In this document: positions 33,056 through 42,580 of the stretch, in pieces
How positions within the stretch are numbered: the first letter of the stretch is position 1
How the letters are laid out: each line of letters begins with the position of its first letter
Assembly (NCBI RefSeq): GCF_011927725.1
Contig: NZ_JAATJC010000001.1
Coordinates: 1,619,001 to 1,683,000 of the forward strand
DNA from: Sphingomonas kaistensis
GTDB lineage: Bacteria; Pseudomonadota; Alphaproteobacteria; Sphingomonadales; Sphingomonadaceae
Direction: 5' to 3'
DNA: 64,000 nucleotides
The notes under the pieces: generated by a model
Database searches by the model: none
The model's input: only the letters and a program-made list of their open reading frames with translations
Told to the model about the DNA's origin: nothing
Made by a program: the position numbers and the translations under genes

Positions 33056-33352
33056 TCAGTCCCCGCTGCGCCCGACCACCCGACCGGTGGAAGCGTCGAC
33101 ATCGATCCAGATCACCCGCCCGCCACGCATGAACTTGAGGCGGTAGGTACGGCCGTTAAATTCAGGCCCGAGATAGTCGGCACCGCCCATGCTGGGGAGA
33201 ACCCGCCGCTCGATCATCGGCAGCGGCATGGAGCGCCCCTCGCGGGTCGCCTGGAACGCGCGATCCTGATCGCGCGGTCGTTCGGCCGCAGCGGGGGCTG
33301 CGGTCACGGCAGCGGCAACGGCCGCAAGCAACAGGGTGAAGGTGGTACGCAT
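33056..33352 (-). CDS. Periplasmic PepSY-domain protein
   Basis: A 98-residue protein from ATG 33352. The signal peptide is ~1-23 (LLLAAVAAAVTAAPAAA). The mature part ends YLGPEFNGRTYRLKFMRGG, then VIWIDVDASTGRVVGRSGD, the beta-strand/DxxTG pattern of a PepSY domain. Small PepSY proteins frequently sit directly upstream of PhoP/PhoQ-like pairs in alphaproteobacteria. It probably affects the sensor in the periplasm, but the mechanism is unknown. Confidence 0.8.
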   Translation of the reverse strand: MRTTFTLLLAAVAAAVTAAPAAAERPRDQDRAFQATREGRSMPLPMIERRVLPSMGGADYLGPEFNGRTYRLKFMRGGRVIWIDVDASTGRVVGRSGD

Positions 33353-33402
33353 GTCGAAGCCGCTTCTATCACAAGGTGTTGAATAGCTTGTGAACCGGAC
33401 TT

Positions 33403-33792
33403 TCAGGCCATGTTCGCAGGCTGCCACAGCTCGATCGGATTGCCTTCGGGATCGTGGACACGGGCGAAGCGGCCGACTTCGGGCATGGCGTTCCATTCTT
33501 CCTTGACCATCACCTCCACCCCCGCGGCCTCGAGCCTCGCGACCAGGGCGTCGAGAGCGGTCACGCGCAGGTTGATCATCGCCTGCTTGTCGGCCGCGAA
33601 ATAGTCGCTGTCGGCCTTGAACGGTTCGAACACCATTGGCCCGCCCTGCGTCTGCCACAGCCATTCATTGGTCTGGCCCGCGGCATCGGTGCCGCAGCCG
33701 CCGCCGACGCCGAGGTGATCGCGATACCAGGCCTTGAGCGCGGCGGGGTCTTTCGCCCGGAAGAAGTATCCGCCCATGCCGACCACCGTCAT
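33403..33792 (-). CDS. VOC (glyoxalase/bleomycin-resistance fold) family protein
   Basis: A 129-residue protein from ATG 33792. The opening VVGMGGYFFRAKDPAALKAWY and the closing RFARVHDPEGNPIELWQP are the two ends of a VOC beta-alpha-beta repeat pair; the last Glu is the usual metal ligand. The substrate cannot be predicted; relatives include glyoxalase I, dioxygenases and antibiotic-binding proteins. It is divergent from the ABC-F gene. Confidence 0.85.
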   Translation of the reverse strand: MTVVGMGGYFFRAKDPAALKAWYRDHLGVGGGCGTDAAGQTNEWLWQTQGGPMVFEPFKADSDYFAADKQAMINLRVTALDALVARLEAAGVEVMVKEEWNAMPEVGRFARVHDPEGNPIELWQPANMA

Positions 33793-33865
33793 CGCATTTC
33801 TCCGCGCGCTGCCTGTTGCCCGCCTGCATAGCCAAGATGATGACGAAGGGCGATGCACCCTCTAA

Positions 33866-35653
33866 GTGGCGGCGATGGCTCCTCCCATCCTGTCGTTCGA
33901 AGATCTTGGCCTGGTGCAAGGCGAAGGCTGGCTGTTCCGCCACCTCGACGTGCATGTCGGCCCGCGCGACCGGCTGGCGCTGATCGGCCGCAACGGGGCG
34001 GGCAAGACCACGCTGCTGAAGTGCCTGGCCGGGGTGATCGACACCGACGAGGGCAAGCGCAGCGTCGTTCCGGGGCGCAGGATCGTGCTGCTGGAGCAGG
34101 ACCCGCCGATGACCGGCCATGCGACGCTGGAGGAGTGGGTGCTGAGCGGCGCCGATGCCCCGCAGCCGCACGAGGCGGCAGCCATCGCCGACCAGCTGGG
34201 GATCGACCTCGGCCGTCCGACCGCGACCGCGAGCGGGGGTGAGCGGCGGCGGGCAGCGATCGTCCGCGCGCTGGCGCAGGAGCCGGACCTCTTGTTCCTC
34301 GACGAGCCGACCAATCACCTCGACCTTGCCGCGATCGACTGGCTGGAAAGCTGGCTGAACCGCTTCCAGGGAGCGTTCATCGTGATCAGCCACGACCGGA
34401 CCTTCCTGACCCGCCTGACCAAGAGCTGCCTGTGGCTCGACCGCGGGCAGATCCGGCGCGCGGAAGTGGGCTTCGGCGGATTCGAGGCGTGGACCGAGCG
34501 GGTCTATGCCGAGGAGGAAAGGGCGGCGCAGAAGCTGGACGCCAAGCTGGCGATCGAGCTCCACTGGCTCCAGCGCGGGGTGACCGCGCGGCGGCGGCGC
34601 AACCAGGGGCGTCTGGCGAAGCTGGGCGAGATGCGCGAGGCGCGCGCGGCGATGATCGGCGGGCCGGGGGTGTCGAAGCTGGGCCTCGCCAAGGACGACG
34701 CCAAGACCAAGACCGTGATCGACGCCGAGAAGGTCGTGAAGCGCTTCGGCGATCGCACCGTGATCAAGGACTTCACCCTGCGCATTCAGCGTGGTGACCG
34801 GATCGGCATCGTCGGGGCCAACGGGGCGGGCAAGACGACCTTGCTCAAGCTGCTGACCGGCGAGCTGGCGCCCGACGAAGGCAAGATCGTTCAGGCCAAG
34901 ACCCTGAACGGGATCGTGATCGACCAGCAGCGCAAGCTGATGAGCCCGGAAAAGAAGGTCCGCGACGTGCTTGCGGACGGCGGCGACTGGATCGAGGTGC
35001 GCGGCGTCAAGAAGCACATCAAGGGCTATCTCAAGGAATTCCTGTTCAGCCCCGAGCTGACCGAAGCGCCGGTCGGATCGTTGAGCGGAGGCGAGCGATC
35101 GCGGCTTTTGCTTGCGCGCGAGTTCGCGCGGGCGTCGAACCTGCTGGTGCTGGACGAGCCGACCAACGACCTTGACCTCGAGACGCTCGACCTGCTGCAG
35201 GAGGTCATCGCGGATTATGAGGGCACGGTGCTGATCGTCAGCCACGACCGCGATTTCCTCGACCGCACGGTGACGGTGACGCTGGGTCTCGACGGATCGG
35301 GCAAGGTCGACGTGGTCGCCGGCGGCTACGAGGATTGGGCCAAGCGGCGCGTCCCCGCCAAGGCAGTCGCCGCGCCAAGGAAGAAAGTCGACGAAGCGCC
35401 AAGGCCCGCGGCTCCAGCCAGGAAACTGAGCTTCAAGGACCAGCGCGATCTCGACCGCCTGCCGGGCGAGATCGAGACGCTGGAGGCGGCGATCAAGGCC
35501 GACGAGGCAGCGCTCGCCGACCCCGACCTTTACACCCGCGACCCCAAGCGCTTCGCTGCGCTGATGGCGAGCATTGACCGCAAGCGCAGCGACAAGGAAG
35601 CGGCCGAGCTGCGCTGGCTTGAAGTCGCGGAAATGGCCGAGGGGCTGGCTTGA
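33866..35653 (+). CDS. ABC-F ATPase, Uup-like
   Basis: A 595-residue cytoplasmic protein with two ABC modules: Walker A GRNGAGKTTLL (~44) and GANGAGKTTLL (~319), signature motifs TASGGERRR and SLSGGERSR, and Walker B LFLDEPTNHLDL and LVLDEPTNDLDL. An interdomain linker and a C-terminal coiled coil (LPGEIETLEAAIKADE..., ~530-590) are typical of Uup. The family acts on ribosomes or on replication/precise transposon excision rather than transport. GTG 33866 or ATG 33875 may be the start. The following membrane gene overlaps its stop. Confidence 0.9.
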   Translation: MAAMAPPILSFEDLGLVQGEGWLFRHLDVHVGPRDRLALIGRNGAGKTTLLKCLAGVIDTDEGKRSVVPGRRIVLLEQDPPMTGHATLEEWVLSGADAPQPHEAAAIADQLGIDLGRPTATASGGERRRAAIVRALAQEPDLLFLDEPTNHLDLAAIDWLESWLNRFQGAFIVISHDRTFLTRLTKSCLWLDRGQIRRAEVGFGGFEAWTERVYAEEERAAQKLDAKLAIELHWLQRGVTARRRRNQGRLAKLGEMREARAAMIGGPGVSKLGLAKDDAKTKTVIDAEKVVKRFGDRTVIKDFTLRIQRGDRIGIVGANGAGKTTLLKLLTGELAPDEGKIVQAKTLNGIVIDQQRKLMSPEKKVRDVLADGGDWIEVRGVKKHIKGYLKEFLFSPELTEAPVGSLSGGERSRLLLAREFARASNLLVLDEPTNDLDLETLDLLQEVIADYEGTVLIVSHDRDFLDRTVTVTLGLDGSGKVDVVAGGYEDWAKRRVPAKAVAAPRKKVDEAPRPAAPARKLSFKDQRDLDRLPGEIETLEAAIKADEAALADPDLYTRDPKRFAALMASIDRKRSDKEAAELRWLEVAEMAEGLA

Positions 35654-37137
35654 GCTTCGCCAGGTCGAACGCGGCGGCACTTGGCGGGATCGCCGGGCTG
35701 CTGCTGTGGGCGGCGCTGTTCTGGTCGGGGCCGCTGGTCAACGACGTCGCCTGGCAATTGTGGATCGGGCGCCAGATCAACGGCGGCGCGGCGCTTTACG
35801 GCGACATACTGGAGGTCAATCCGCCCTTGTGGTTCTGGATCGGCGCCGGCTTCGAGCGACTGGCGGCGACCACCGGGATTGCGGGCGAGCGGTGGCTCGG
35901 GCTGGCATTCCTTGCCTATGCGACCCTGTCGCTGCTGGTGACCGTTCGACTGTTGGAGCAGCCCCGGCGCCAGTGGGCGGCGGCGCTGGCATTGGTCGCG
36001 ACCCTCCTGCTGACCTCGCCCTACGCACACCTTCAGCGCGAGCAGTTCCTGCTGATGGCTGTCCTGCCCTGCCTGGCGCTTGCAGTGCGGCGCGCGGAGG
36101 GCGGGGAGGTGAGCCGTGGGCTGGCGCTGCTGGTCGGATTGATCGCTGCGCCGGGGCTGGCGCTGAAGCATCACTTCCTGATCTTTCCGGCGCTGATCGA
36201 GGCCTGGCTGTGGTGGCGGCGGAGGCGCTTCGAGATCCGGCCGGAGCATCTCTCGCTGGTATGCGCCGCGCTGCTCTACGCGGCGGCGGTGATGGCCTTC
36301 GCGCCGACCTATCTGTCGACCATGCTGCCGCTGCTGCGGGCGGGGTATCATGGCTACAACCCGTCGCTGTGGACCCTGTTGTTCCAGCCCGGCATCGTGG
36401 TCGGGCTGTTCGCGCTGGCGGCGGCGGGACTCGGTCGCGGTCGGCTGGGCGTGCTCGGTGAGGCGGCGGCAGTCGGGACCGCCGCATTCGTCCTGGTGTT
36501 CATCGTCCAGGGCAAGGATTTCCACTACCAGGCCATCCCGGCGCTGGGGATGGCGCTGCTGACCATGCTTGCGCTTCTGCTGGGCAAGGGGAGCGGCGGC
36601 GGGCGGCTGGTCGCCGCTGTCGGGCTGGCGGTGGCGCTGATGGTGCCGGTCAAGGCGGGGATGGCGCGCTACGACGTGTTCTTCCTGCAGGCGACGCGCG
36701 ATCTCGAGCCGGGCGAGGGAGTGACCCTTATCTCGCCCAGCCAGGCACTGGCATGGCCGGCCGTCTACGAGCGCGGGCTGCGGTGGGATTCGCGCACCAT
36801 GGGCCTGTGGATGGTGCTCTCGCCCTGGGCGGCCGAGAAAGAGGGAAGCCGCGATTCGCGGATGGCCGTGCTGGGCACTGCGGTCCGGCGTGAACTGGCG
36901 GCCGAGATCGCCTGCAAGCGACCGGCGATGGTGATCGTCGACACCTTCTACGACGAAGAAGCGCCGAACCGGGACGTCTTCGGATGGCTCAACGCCGAGC
37001 CCCGGTTCCGCGAGGCGCTGGCCGGGTACCGCGAAGTGGCGCCAGTGTTTGTCCTGCGCCGCTTCGTGCCCAAGGGGCCGACGGCGGCCGCCTGCGTTGC
37101 AGGCGACCTTTCCGCGGTTACCCGGCCATTGCCGTGA
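35650..37137 (+). CDS. Polytopic membrane protein, GT-C glycosyltransferase-like
   Basis: A 495-residue protein with TTG 35650 overlapping the ABC-F stop. It has about 10 transmembrane helices. Between helices 1 and 2 an acidic residue precedes NPPLWFWI (residues ~58-65), resembling the first loop of GT-C/ArnT/PMT enzymes, which transfer sugars from polyprenyl carriers. A C-terminal soluble portion is ~370-495. No close family is certain, and a flippase or transporter is possible. It is translationally coupled to the ABC-F gene but has no clear functional link. Confidence 0.55.
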   Translation: MSFARSNAAALGGIAGLLLWAALFWSGPLVNDVAWQLWIGRQINGGAALYGDILEVNPPLWFWIGAGFERLAATTGIAGERWLGLAFLAYATLSLLVTVRLLEQPRRQWAAALALVATLLLTSPYAHLQREQFLLMAVLPCLALAVRRAEGGEVSRGLALLVGLIAAPGLALKHHFLIFPALIEAWLWWRRRRFEIRPEHLSLVCAALLYAAAVMAFAPTYLSTMLPLLRAGYHGYNPSLWTLLFQPGIVVGLFALAAAGLGRGRLGVLGEAAAVGTAAFVLVFIVQGKDFHYQAIPALGMALLTMLALLLGKGSGGGRLVAAVGLAVALMVPVKAGMARYDVFFLQATRDLEPGEGVTLISPSQALAWPAVYERGLRWDSRTMGLWMVLSPWAAEKEGSRDSRMAVLGTAVRRELAAEIACKRPAMVIVDTFYDEEAPNRDVFGWLNAEPRFREALAGYREVAPVFVLRRFVPKGPTAAACVAGDLSAVTRPLP

Positions 37138-37143
37138 ACGTCC

Positions 37144-37620
37144 TTACGAGCTGAGGAACTTCACCAGTTCCGGCTGGCTGACGCTGCCGCTCTTGTCGGC
37201 GTCAGCGGTCTTGAACGCACCGTCCAGGTACGATTTGGTCGGCGCCTTCTGCCCGGCGGTGGTCTGCAGCGTCGTGACCCACTTGGTGAATTCGGTCCGG
37301 CTCAGCGCCTTGTTCTTGTTGGTGTCGTAGGTCGCCCAGTCGGCAGCCACGATCCCGGCGGTGTCGGTTGGCGGGGTTGCTTCAGCCTCGGCCTGCGTCG
37401 CCGGAGTGGCGGGAGTGGCGGGCGTAGCGGGAGTTGCCGCAGTGCCGGTCGCCGGGTCGGCCGGCGTGGCGGGGGTCGCCGGGGTTGCCGGCGTAGTGCC
37501 GCTCGGGGTCGTCATCGGGACGGCCGGGCTCAACGGGTCGGTCGCCGGCTGGGTCGTGGTCTGCGCCACGGCGGCGGTACTAGTGGCAACTAGCAGTCCG
37601 AAAAGGGCCTGTTTGATCAT
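37144..37620 (-). CDS. Secreted EF-hand protein with Thr-Pro-Ala repeats
   Basis: A 158-residue protein from ATG 37620 with GGAGAAG upstream. The signal peptide is ~1-19. Residues ~40-80 are a low-complexity linker of repeated TPA triplets. The C-terminal region has two EF-hand loops, DTNKNKALSRTEF (~100) and DADKSGSVSQPEL (~139), both with intact oxygen ligands, so it probably binds calcium. It is periplasmic or secreted. Its stop is 7 bp from the stop of the convergent membrane gene. Confidence 0.8.
   Translation of the reverse strand: MIKQALFGLLVATSTAAVAQTTTQPATDPLSPAVPMTTPSGTTPATPATPATPADPATGTAATPATPATPATPATQAEAEATPPTDTAGIVAADWATYDTNKNKALSRTEFTKWVTTLQTTAGQKAPTKSYLDGAFKTADADKSGSVSQPELVKFLSS
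37401..37497. repeat. 9-bp tandem repeats encoding Thr-Pro-Ala
   Basis: Imperfect 9-bp units such as GGAGTGGCG (minus-strand TPA codons) occur in two runs, ~37401-37438 and ~37461-37497, inside the EF-hand gene. They keep the reading frame, so unit gain or loss changes only linker length. Confidence 0.7.
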
Positions 37621-37765
37621 GTTCTTCTCCACGAAAAAGGGTTCCCGCCCGTGCGGACGGGGTGTGGAATAAGAACGAAATGGCGGAATTCCGGTGCCTT
37701 GGCCCAACCCCGCAGGCAAACAGGCCAACGTTAAGCGGCCTATCAACATGGATTAACGTTAACGA

Positions 37766-39136
37766 TCAGGCGTTGAGCTGATACTGCTTCAGCAGATCGT
37801 ACAGCGTCGGGCGGCTGATGCCGAGCAGCTTGGCGGCGCCCGAGATGTTGTGTTCGGTCCGGATCAGCGCCTGGTGGATGGCGCGGCGATCGGCCTTTTC
37901 GCGGGCGGCGCGAAGATTGATCGCGTCGAACGCTTCCTCCGACAGGCCGGGAAGGTCGAGGTCGAGCGCGCCGAGCAATTTGCCTTCGGCCATGATCACC
38001 GCTCGCTTGATGCGGTTTTCCAGCTCGCGGACGTTGCCGGGCCAGGCGTAGCCGTCGATCGCATCGACCGCGTCGGGGGCCAGGCCGGTGACCGGCGTTC
38101 CAAGTTCGCGGGCGAAGCGGCGGGTGAAGTGACGGGCGAGCAGAACCGCGTCACCCGGGCGATCGGCAAGCGCGGGGATCGCCACCACCATCTCGGCCAG
38201 GCGATAGTAGAGATCCTCGCGGAAACGGCCGTCAGCCTGCATCGCGCCGAGATCCTGGTGCGTTGCGCAGACGATGCGCAGGTCGACCGGGATGGTCTGC
38301 CGCCCGCCGATCCGTTCGATCACGCGTTCCTGGAGGAAGCGCAGCAGCTTGACCTGAAGCGGCAGCGGGACGTCGCCGATTTCGTCGAGGAACAGGGTTC
38401 CGCCCGACGCCATCTCGATCTTGCCGGTCGTGGTCTTGACCGCCCCGGTGAAGGCCCCGCGTTCGAACCCGAACAATTCGGCCTCGAGCAGATTCTCGGG
38501 AATGGCCGCGCAGTTGATGGCGACGAATGGGCCGGACGCGCGGCGGCTCTTTTCATGCACCGCGCGGGCGAGCAGTTCCTTGCCGGTGCCGCTGGCGCCG
38601 AGCAGCATGACCGAGACGTCGGCCGGAGCCACCCGCTCGATGGTGCGGGCGACTCGCAGCATTTCGGGCGATGCGGTGATGATGCTGCCGAGAACGGTTC
38701 CGCCGTCGGCCGCCTGCGCCTCCAGTCGGCGGTTTTCGGCCTCCAGCGCATGGAGGTGGAAGGCGCGGGCAACGATCAGGCCGAGCTGGTCGATGTCGAC
38801 GGGCTTGGCGCAGAAGTCGTAGGCGCCGAGCGCGATGGCGTGGAGCGCGCTTTCATGCGCGCCGTGGCCCGACGCCACGATGATCTTGGTGTCGGGCTTG
38901 AGGCGAAGGATGTCGGCCAGCACCGCGAAGCCCTCGGTGGTGCCGTCGGGATCTGGCGGCAGGCCGAGATCGAGGGTTACGACCGCCGGCTCATGCAGGC
39001 GCATCAGGTCGAGCGCTTCGGCCCGGTTGAGCGCGCTCACGACCTTGTAGCCGTCATAGGCCCATTTGAGCTGGCGCTGCAGGCCTTCGTCATCCTCGAC
39101 GACCAGCAGGACGGGAAGTGTTGCGGTGTCGGTCAT
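37766..39136 (-). CDS. prsR: PEP-CTERM-box response regulator PrsR (sigma-54 activator)
   Basis: A 456-residue NtrC-type regulator. Receiver ~1-125 with acceptor D56 in VVTLDLGLPPD. AAA+ domain ~150-380 with LLGASGTGKELLAR, the sigma-54 contact motif GAFTGA, LFLDEIGDVPL and the arginine-finger region. C-terminal Fis-type HTH (ISGAAKLLGISRPTLYDLL). The pattern is that of PrsR, the regulator of exosortase A (XrtA)/exopolysaccharide genes. Its ATG overlaps the kinase stop (ATGA), so the pair is coupled. Confidence 0.9.
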   Translation of the reverse strand: MTDTATLPVLLVVEDDEGLQRQLKWAYDGYKVVSALNRAEALDLMRLHEPAVVTLDLGLPPDPDGTTEGFAVLADILRLKPDTKIIVASGHGAHESALHAIALGAYDFCAKPVDIDQLGLIVARAFHLHALEAENRRLEAQAADGGTVLGSIITASPEMLRVARTIERVAPADVSVMLLGASGTGKELLARAVHEKSRRASGPFVAINCAAIPENLLEAELFGFERGAFTGAVKTTTGKIEMASGGTLFLDEIGDVPLPLQVKLLRFLQERVIERIGGRQTIPVDLRIVCATHQDLGAMQADGRFREDLYYRLAEMVVAIPALADRPGDAVLLARHFTRRFARELGTPVTGLAPDAVDAIDGYAWPGNVRELENRIKRAVIMAEGKLLGALDLDLPGLSEEAFDAINLRAAREKADRRAIHQALIRTEHNISGAAKLLGISRPTLYDLLKQYQLNA

Positions 39137-41223
39137 GCGCGCAGTCTTTCGGGAAGCGCGGCCGTCTCGGCGGCGCTCAGGGGAAGGGTGATGGTGAAGC
39201 GGGTGCCGGCGCCCGGGCGGCTGTCGACCGTCAGACGGCCACCCATCGCCTGGACCAGGCTGCGCGCTTCATAGGCGCCGATGCCGAAGCCGGTCTGCTT
39301 GGTGGAGGCGAAGGGGGCGAAGAGGCGGGTCGAGATGAAGTCCGCGTCCATGCCCGGGCCGGTGTCGCTGATCTCGATCCGGGCGGCGCCGGCGCCGTGC
39401 GACACGCGCACCGTGACCGGGTCCGCCGGCGGACTGGCCTCGACGGCGTTGGACAGCAGGTGGCCGATCGCCTGTTCCAGCCCGTGGGGGTCGGCGACCA
39501 CATCGATCCCGCCATCGCCGAGCAGGCGCACGTCGTGGCTGGTGCGGTGCGCGGCGATGCAGCTGGCGAGCAACGGGCGAAGCTCGACCGACCGCAGCGG
39601 CGGGCGGCCTCCCTGTGACGCGGCCGGAGCGAGGCGCGCGAGGAGGTCGTTCATCTTGCCGACCGAGGATTTCAGCGTCGCGACCATGTCGGCACGCCAT
39701 TCGGGATTGTCGGCATGACGCTCGGCATTGCGGGCGATGAGGGTGAGCTGGCTGACGAGGTTCTTCACGTCGTGCAGGATGAAGGCGAAGCGGCGGTTGA
39801 ATTCGTCGAAGCGGCAGGCCTCGCTGAGGCGCTGCTGGCCCGCGGCCTCACTGAGGCTGGCCGCCGCCTGCCGTCCGGCCGTGCGCAGCAGGTCGAAATC
39901 CTCCCAGTCGAGCGGACGGCGCAACTCGGGCGCGGCGAGCAGCACCAGCCCGACCGCCGTATCGCCGTGCACCAGCGGGACGCCCACCCACAGCGACGCC
40001 TCGTCCAGCATCCACGATGGGAGCGGCAAGGCGAGATTGGCGGCCGAGCCCCAGCGCTGGCGATGGGCATCGAGTTCGAGCACCCGGCCGTCGCCGAGGA
40101 GGGGCCAGAGCGCGTCCAGGTCGCGGCCGCCGACGGCCTCGTCGGCTAGCCGGGCGTCCCAGTGCCAGGAACCGGCGACGGTGAAGCGCCCGGTGTCGTC
40201 GGGCGCCAGCAACAGGCCGGCAGGGGCCTCGAGGATGTCGGCAAAGGCGCGGACGATCCGTGCCGACAGCGGCTCGTTGGACCCGCCGGTCCCGAGCGTC
40301 GCGGCGAAGCGCAGCCACTCGGTCCGGTAATCGTAACGATGTTCGAAGAAGTGCTTGGCGATCTTGACCCTGGTCCAGCTGCGGGCGCGGCGGCTGGGCA
40401 GCAGCACCGCAAGCGCCACCGTCATGGCTGCGAGGGCAAGCATCGCAAGGCCGCGCAGCCAGTCGAAGGTGCCGGTGCGAAGCACGGCCGCAAGCAGCGC
40501 CATCACCGCGAAATAGGAGCAGATGGCGAGCAGCGAGAGCGACTGGAAGGTGGCGGCGCGCGACAGCTTGGGGCGGAAGGCGGCGCTGTCGGCGCGAGTC
40601 AGCGCGAAGCAGGGGGCAGCGAGCGCGACCACCACGCCCTTGATGTCGCCCAATGTCGCGCCGAGCGGCAGGCCGAGCGCCTGCAGCGTGTAGAGGTTGA
40701 GGTCGTAGACCCACAGCAGCGCAAGGCCGAGCATTGGCAGGCGCATCGGGCCGCGGCTGGCGGCGGCGGCCTGGCCGTAGAAATTGTGGACCAGCACCAG
40801 CGCGCCGGCGGCGGTGATGGTGCGGAGGACGATCGCGGTCGCTTCAAGCGCCTGCCGGTCGGCGGTTCGCGCCAGGGGGGCGAGGCTGTCGACCAGTGCC
40901 TGGGCGCCGAGCACCAGCGCAACCGCGCCATAGACCAAGGCCACGCCCTGCTGGCGGGTGCCCTTTTCGTCGGCGCTGGACAGCATGAACAGCATCGCGA
41001 CCCAGATCAGGTTGCGGGCAGTCTCGGCGTTGTCGGCGAGCATGGTGCCGGCCATGACCCCGCCGAGCCAGGACGAGGCCGCGGTGGTAAGAAGCCCGCC
41101 GAGCAGCAGCTTCTGCGCGGGCCCTGCGGCCCATCCGCGCAATTGCCACAGCAGCACGGCGGCCATCGCCACCGCGCCGAGCGCGTGACCCCAGAAGGCA
41201 AGCAGGCTGTCCACGCCCCGCAC
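39133..41223 (-). CDS. prsK: XrtA/PEP-CTERM system histidine kinase PrsK
   Basis: A 696-residue kinase. The N-terminal ~280 residues contain about nine transmembrane helices, the hallmark of PrsK. A GAF-like domain follows (~320-450), then a HisKA-like segment with FAFILHDVKNLVSQL (the HDxKN phospho-His form) and an ATPase domain with SNAVEASPP, ISDTGPGMDAD and KQTGFGIGAY. It senses an unknown envelope signal and pairs with PrsR to control exosortase A-linked exopolysaccharide genes with sigma-54. No exosortase or EPS gene is in the window. Confidence 0.88.
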   Translation of the reverse strand: MRGVDSLLAFWGHALGAVAMAAVLLWQLRGWAAGPAQKLLLGGLLTTAASSWLGGVMAGTMLADNAETARNLIWVAMLFMLSSADEKGTRQQGVALVYGAVALVLGAQALVDSLAPLARTADRQALEATAIVLRTITAAGALVLVHNFYGQAAAASRGPMRLPMLGLALLWVYDLNLYTLQALGLPLGATLGDIKGVVVALAAPCFALTRADSAAFRPKLSRAATFQSLSLLAICSYFAVMALLAAVLRTGTFDWLRGLAMLALAAMTVALAVLLPSRRARSWTRVKIAKHFFEHRYDYRTEWLRFAATLGTGGSNEPLSARIVRAFADILEAPAGLLLAPDDTGRFTVAGSWHWDARLADEAVGGRDLDALWPLLGDGRVLELDAHRQRWGSAANLALPLPSWMLDEASLWVGVPLVHGDTAVGLVLLAAPELRRPLDWEDFDLLRTAGRQAAASLSEAAGQQRLSEACRFDEFNRRFAFILHDVKNLVSQLTLIARNAERHADNPEWRADMVATLKSSVGKMNDLLARLAPAASQGGRPPLRSVELRPLLASCIAAHRTSHDVRLLGDGGIDVVADPHGLEQAIGHLLSNAVEASPPADPVTVRVSHGAGAARIEISDTGPGMDADFISTRLFAPFASTKQTGFGIGAYEARSLVQAMGGRLTVDSRPGAGTRFTITLPLSAAETAALPERLRA

Positions 41224-41288
41224 TGTCGGAGATATTTACAAAGGAAGGGTGAAGAACGGCGTCGAGGGCGGAGCCGTCCCCGCTGACG

Positions 41289-42563
41289 TCAGCCCTTGAG
41301 GGCCTCCAGCGTCGCGGCTTCCATCGCCACCACGGCGGTCCCGATCACCTGTTCGGCGTCGGGCGCCCACAGCGGCGAATGGAGGCCGGGCAGCTTGGTG
41401 ACCTCGCCTCCCGCCTGGTCCCAGCGAGCCTGCGGCACGCCGCCCACCCAGAACAACAGGCTGCGGCCCTGCGGGTTGGCGATCAGGAAGCGGCTGAAGT
41501 CCTCACCGACCATCGCGGCGGGGACCATCCTGACCCGGTTCTCGCCGAACAGCCCGGTGAAGAGGGTGCGGGTTTCCGCGGTGAGGTCGGCGCTGTTGAC
41601 CGTGGCGGGGGTGTAGGGATCACGCACTGAGACCACCGGCATGCGGTCGTCGGGGACGCCGGCGGCGATCGCCTCGCCCCGGGCAATGCGGCGGATGCCG
41701 TCGAGGATGCTCTGCCGGACTTCGGGCGTGTAGCTGCGGACGGTGATCTGCAGCCTGGCCTCGTCAGGAATGATGTTGTGGGTGGCGCCGGCGTGGAAGC
41801 TGCCGACGGTCACTACCGCCGGATCGAACGGACTGCGTTCGCGGCTGACCAGGGTCTGGAGGGTCGAGACGATGCGCGCGGCGACCACGATCGGGTCGCG
41901 CCCGTTCTGCGGCGCTGCGCCGTGGCTGCCGACCCCGCGCACGGTGACATCGACGCTGTCGACATTGGCCAGCGCCGGGCCAGGCGTCAGGCCGATCGTT
42001 CCGGCCGGGAGTGACGCGCTGTTGTGGAAGGCGAGCATGGTGTCGGGCTTGGGAAAGCGAGTGAACAGGCCGTCCGACAGCATCGCCGCGGCGCCCTCGC
42101 TGGTTTCCTCGCCCGGCTGGAGGATCAGGACCAGCGTTCCCTTCCACCTGGCCTTGCTGGCGGCAAGGCGGCGGGCGGTACCGATCAGCGCGGTCATGTG
42201 GGTGTCGTGGGCGCAGGCGTGCATGACGCCGGTGTCGACGCCGGACCTAGCGGTGGTGCGGACCTTGGAAGCGAAGGCGAGGCCGGTCTTCTCCTCCAGC
42301 GGCAGGCCGTCCATGTCGGCGCGGACCAGCACGGTCTTGCCGGGGCCGTTCTTCATCACCGCGACGATGCCGGTCTTGCCGACCTTTTCGGTCACCTCAT
42401 AGCCAAGCTTGCGCAGTACGGGCGCGAGGCGGGCGGCGGTCCGGGTCTCGGTCATGGCCAGCTCGGGCGCGGCGTGAAGCTCGCGGTAGAGCGCCATCAA
42501 CGGCGTGAGCTCGGCCGGGGTCGGCTGGGCGGCGAGAGCGGCGGCGGCGAGAAGGGTCAGCAT
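41289..42563 (-). CDS. Secreted M20-family amidohydrolase/peptidase
   Basis: A 424-residue protein. The signal peptide is ~1-14 (MLTLLAAAALAAQP). The di-metal site motifs are present: ADMDGLPL near 83, HACAHDTHM near 113 and QPGEETSEGAA near 150. This is the M20D/IAA-aminoacylase-carboxypeptidase branch, which removes acyl groups from amino acids or dipeptides. A periplasmic location is predicted from the signal sequence. It follows a lipoprotein gene but 18 bp separate them. Confidence 0.88.
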   Translation of the reverse strand: MLTLLAAAALAAQPTPAELTPLMALYRELHAAPELAMTETRTAARLAPVLRKLGYEVTEKVGKTGIVAVMKNGPGKTVLVRADMDGLPLEEKTGLAFASKVRTTARSGVDTGVMHACAHDTHMTALIGTARRLAASKARWKGTLVLILQPGEETSEGAAAMLSDGLFTRFPKPDTMLAFHNSASLPAGTIGLTPGPALANVDSVDVTVRGVGSHGAAPQNGRDPIVVAARIVSTLQTLVSRERSPFDPAVVTVGSFHAGATHNIIPDEARLQITVRSYTPEVRQSILDGIRRIARGEAIAAGVPDDRMPVVSVRDPYTPATVNSADLTAETRTLFTGLFGENRVRMVPAAMVGEDFSRFLIANPQGRSLLFWVGGVPQARWDQAGGEVTKLPGLHSPLWAPDAEQVIGTAVVAMEAATLEALKG

Positions 42564-42580
42564 GGGCCGAGCCTAGCGCG

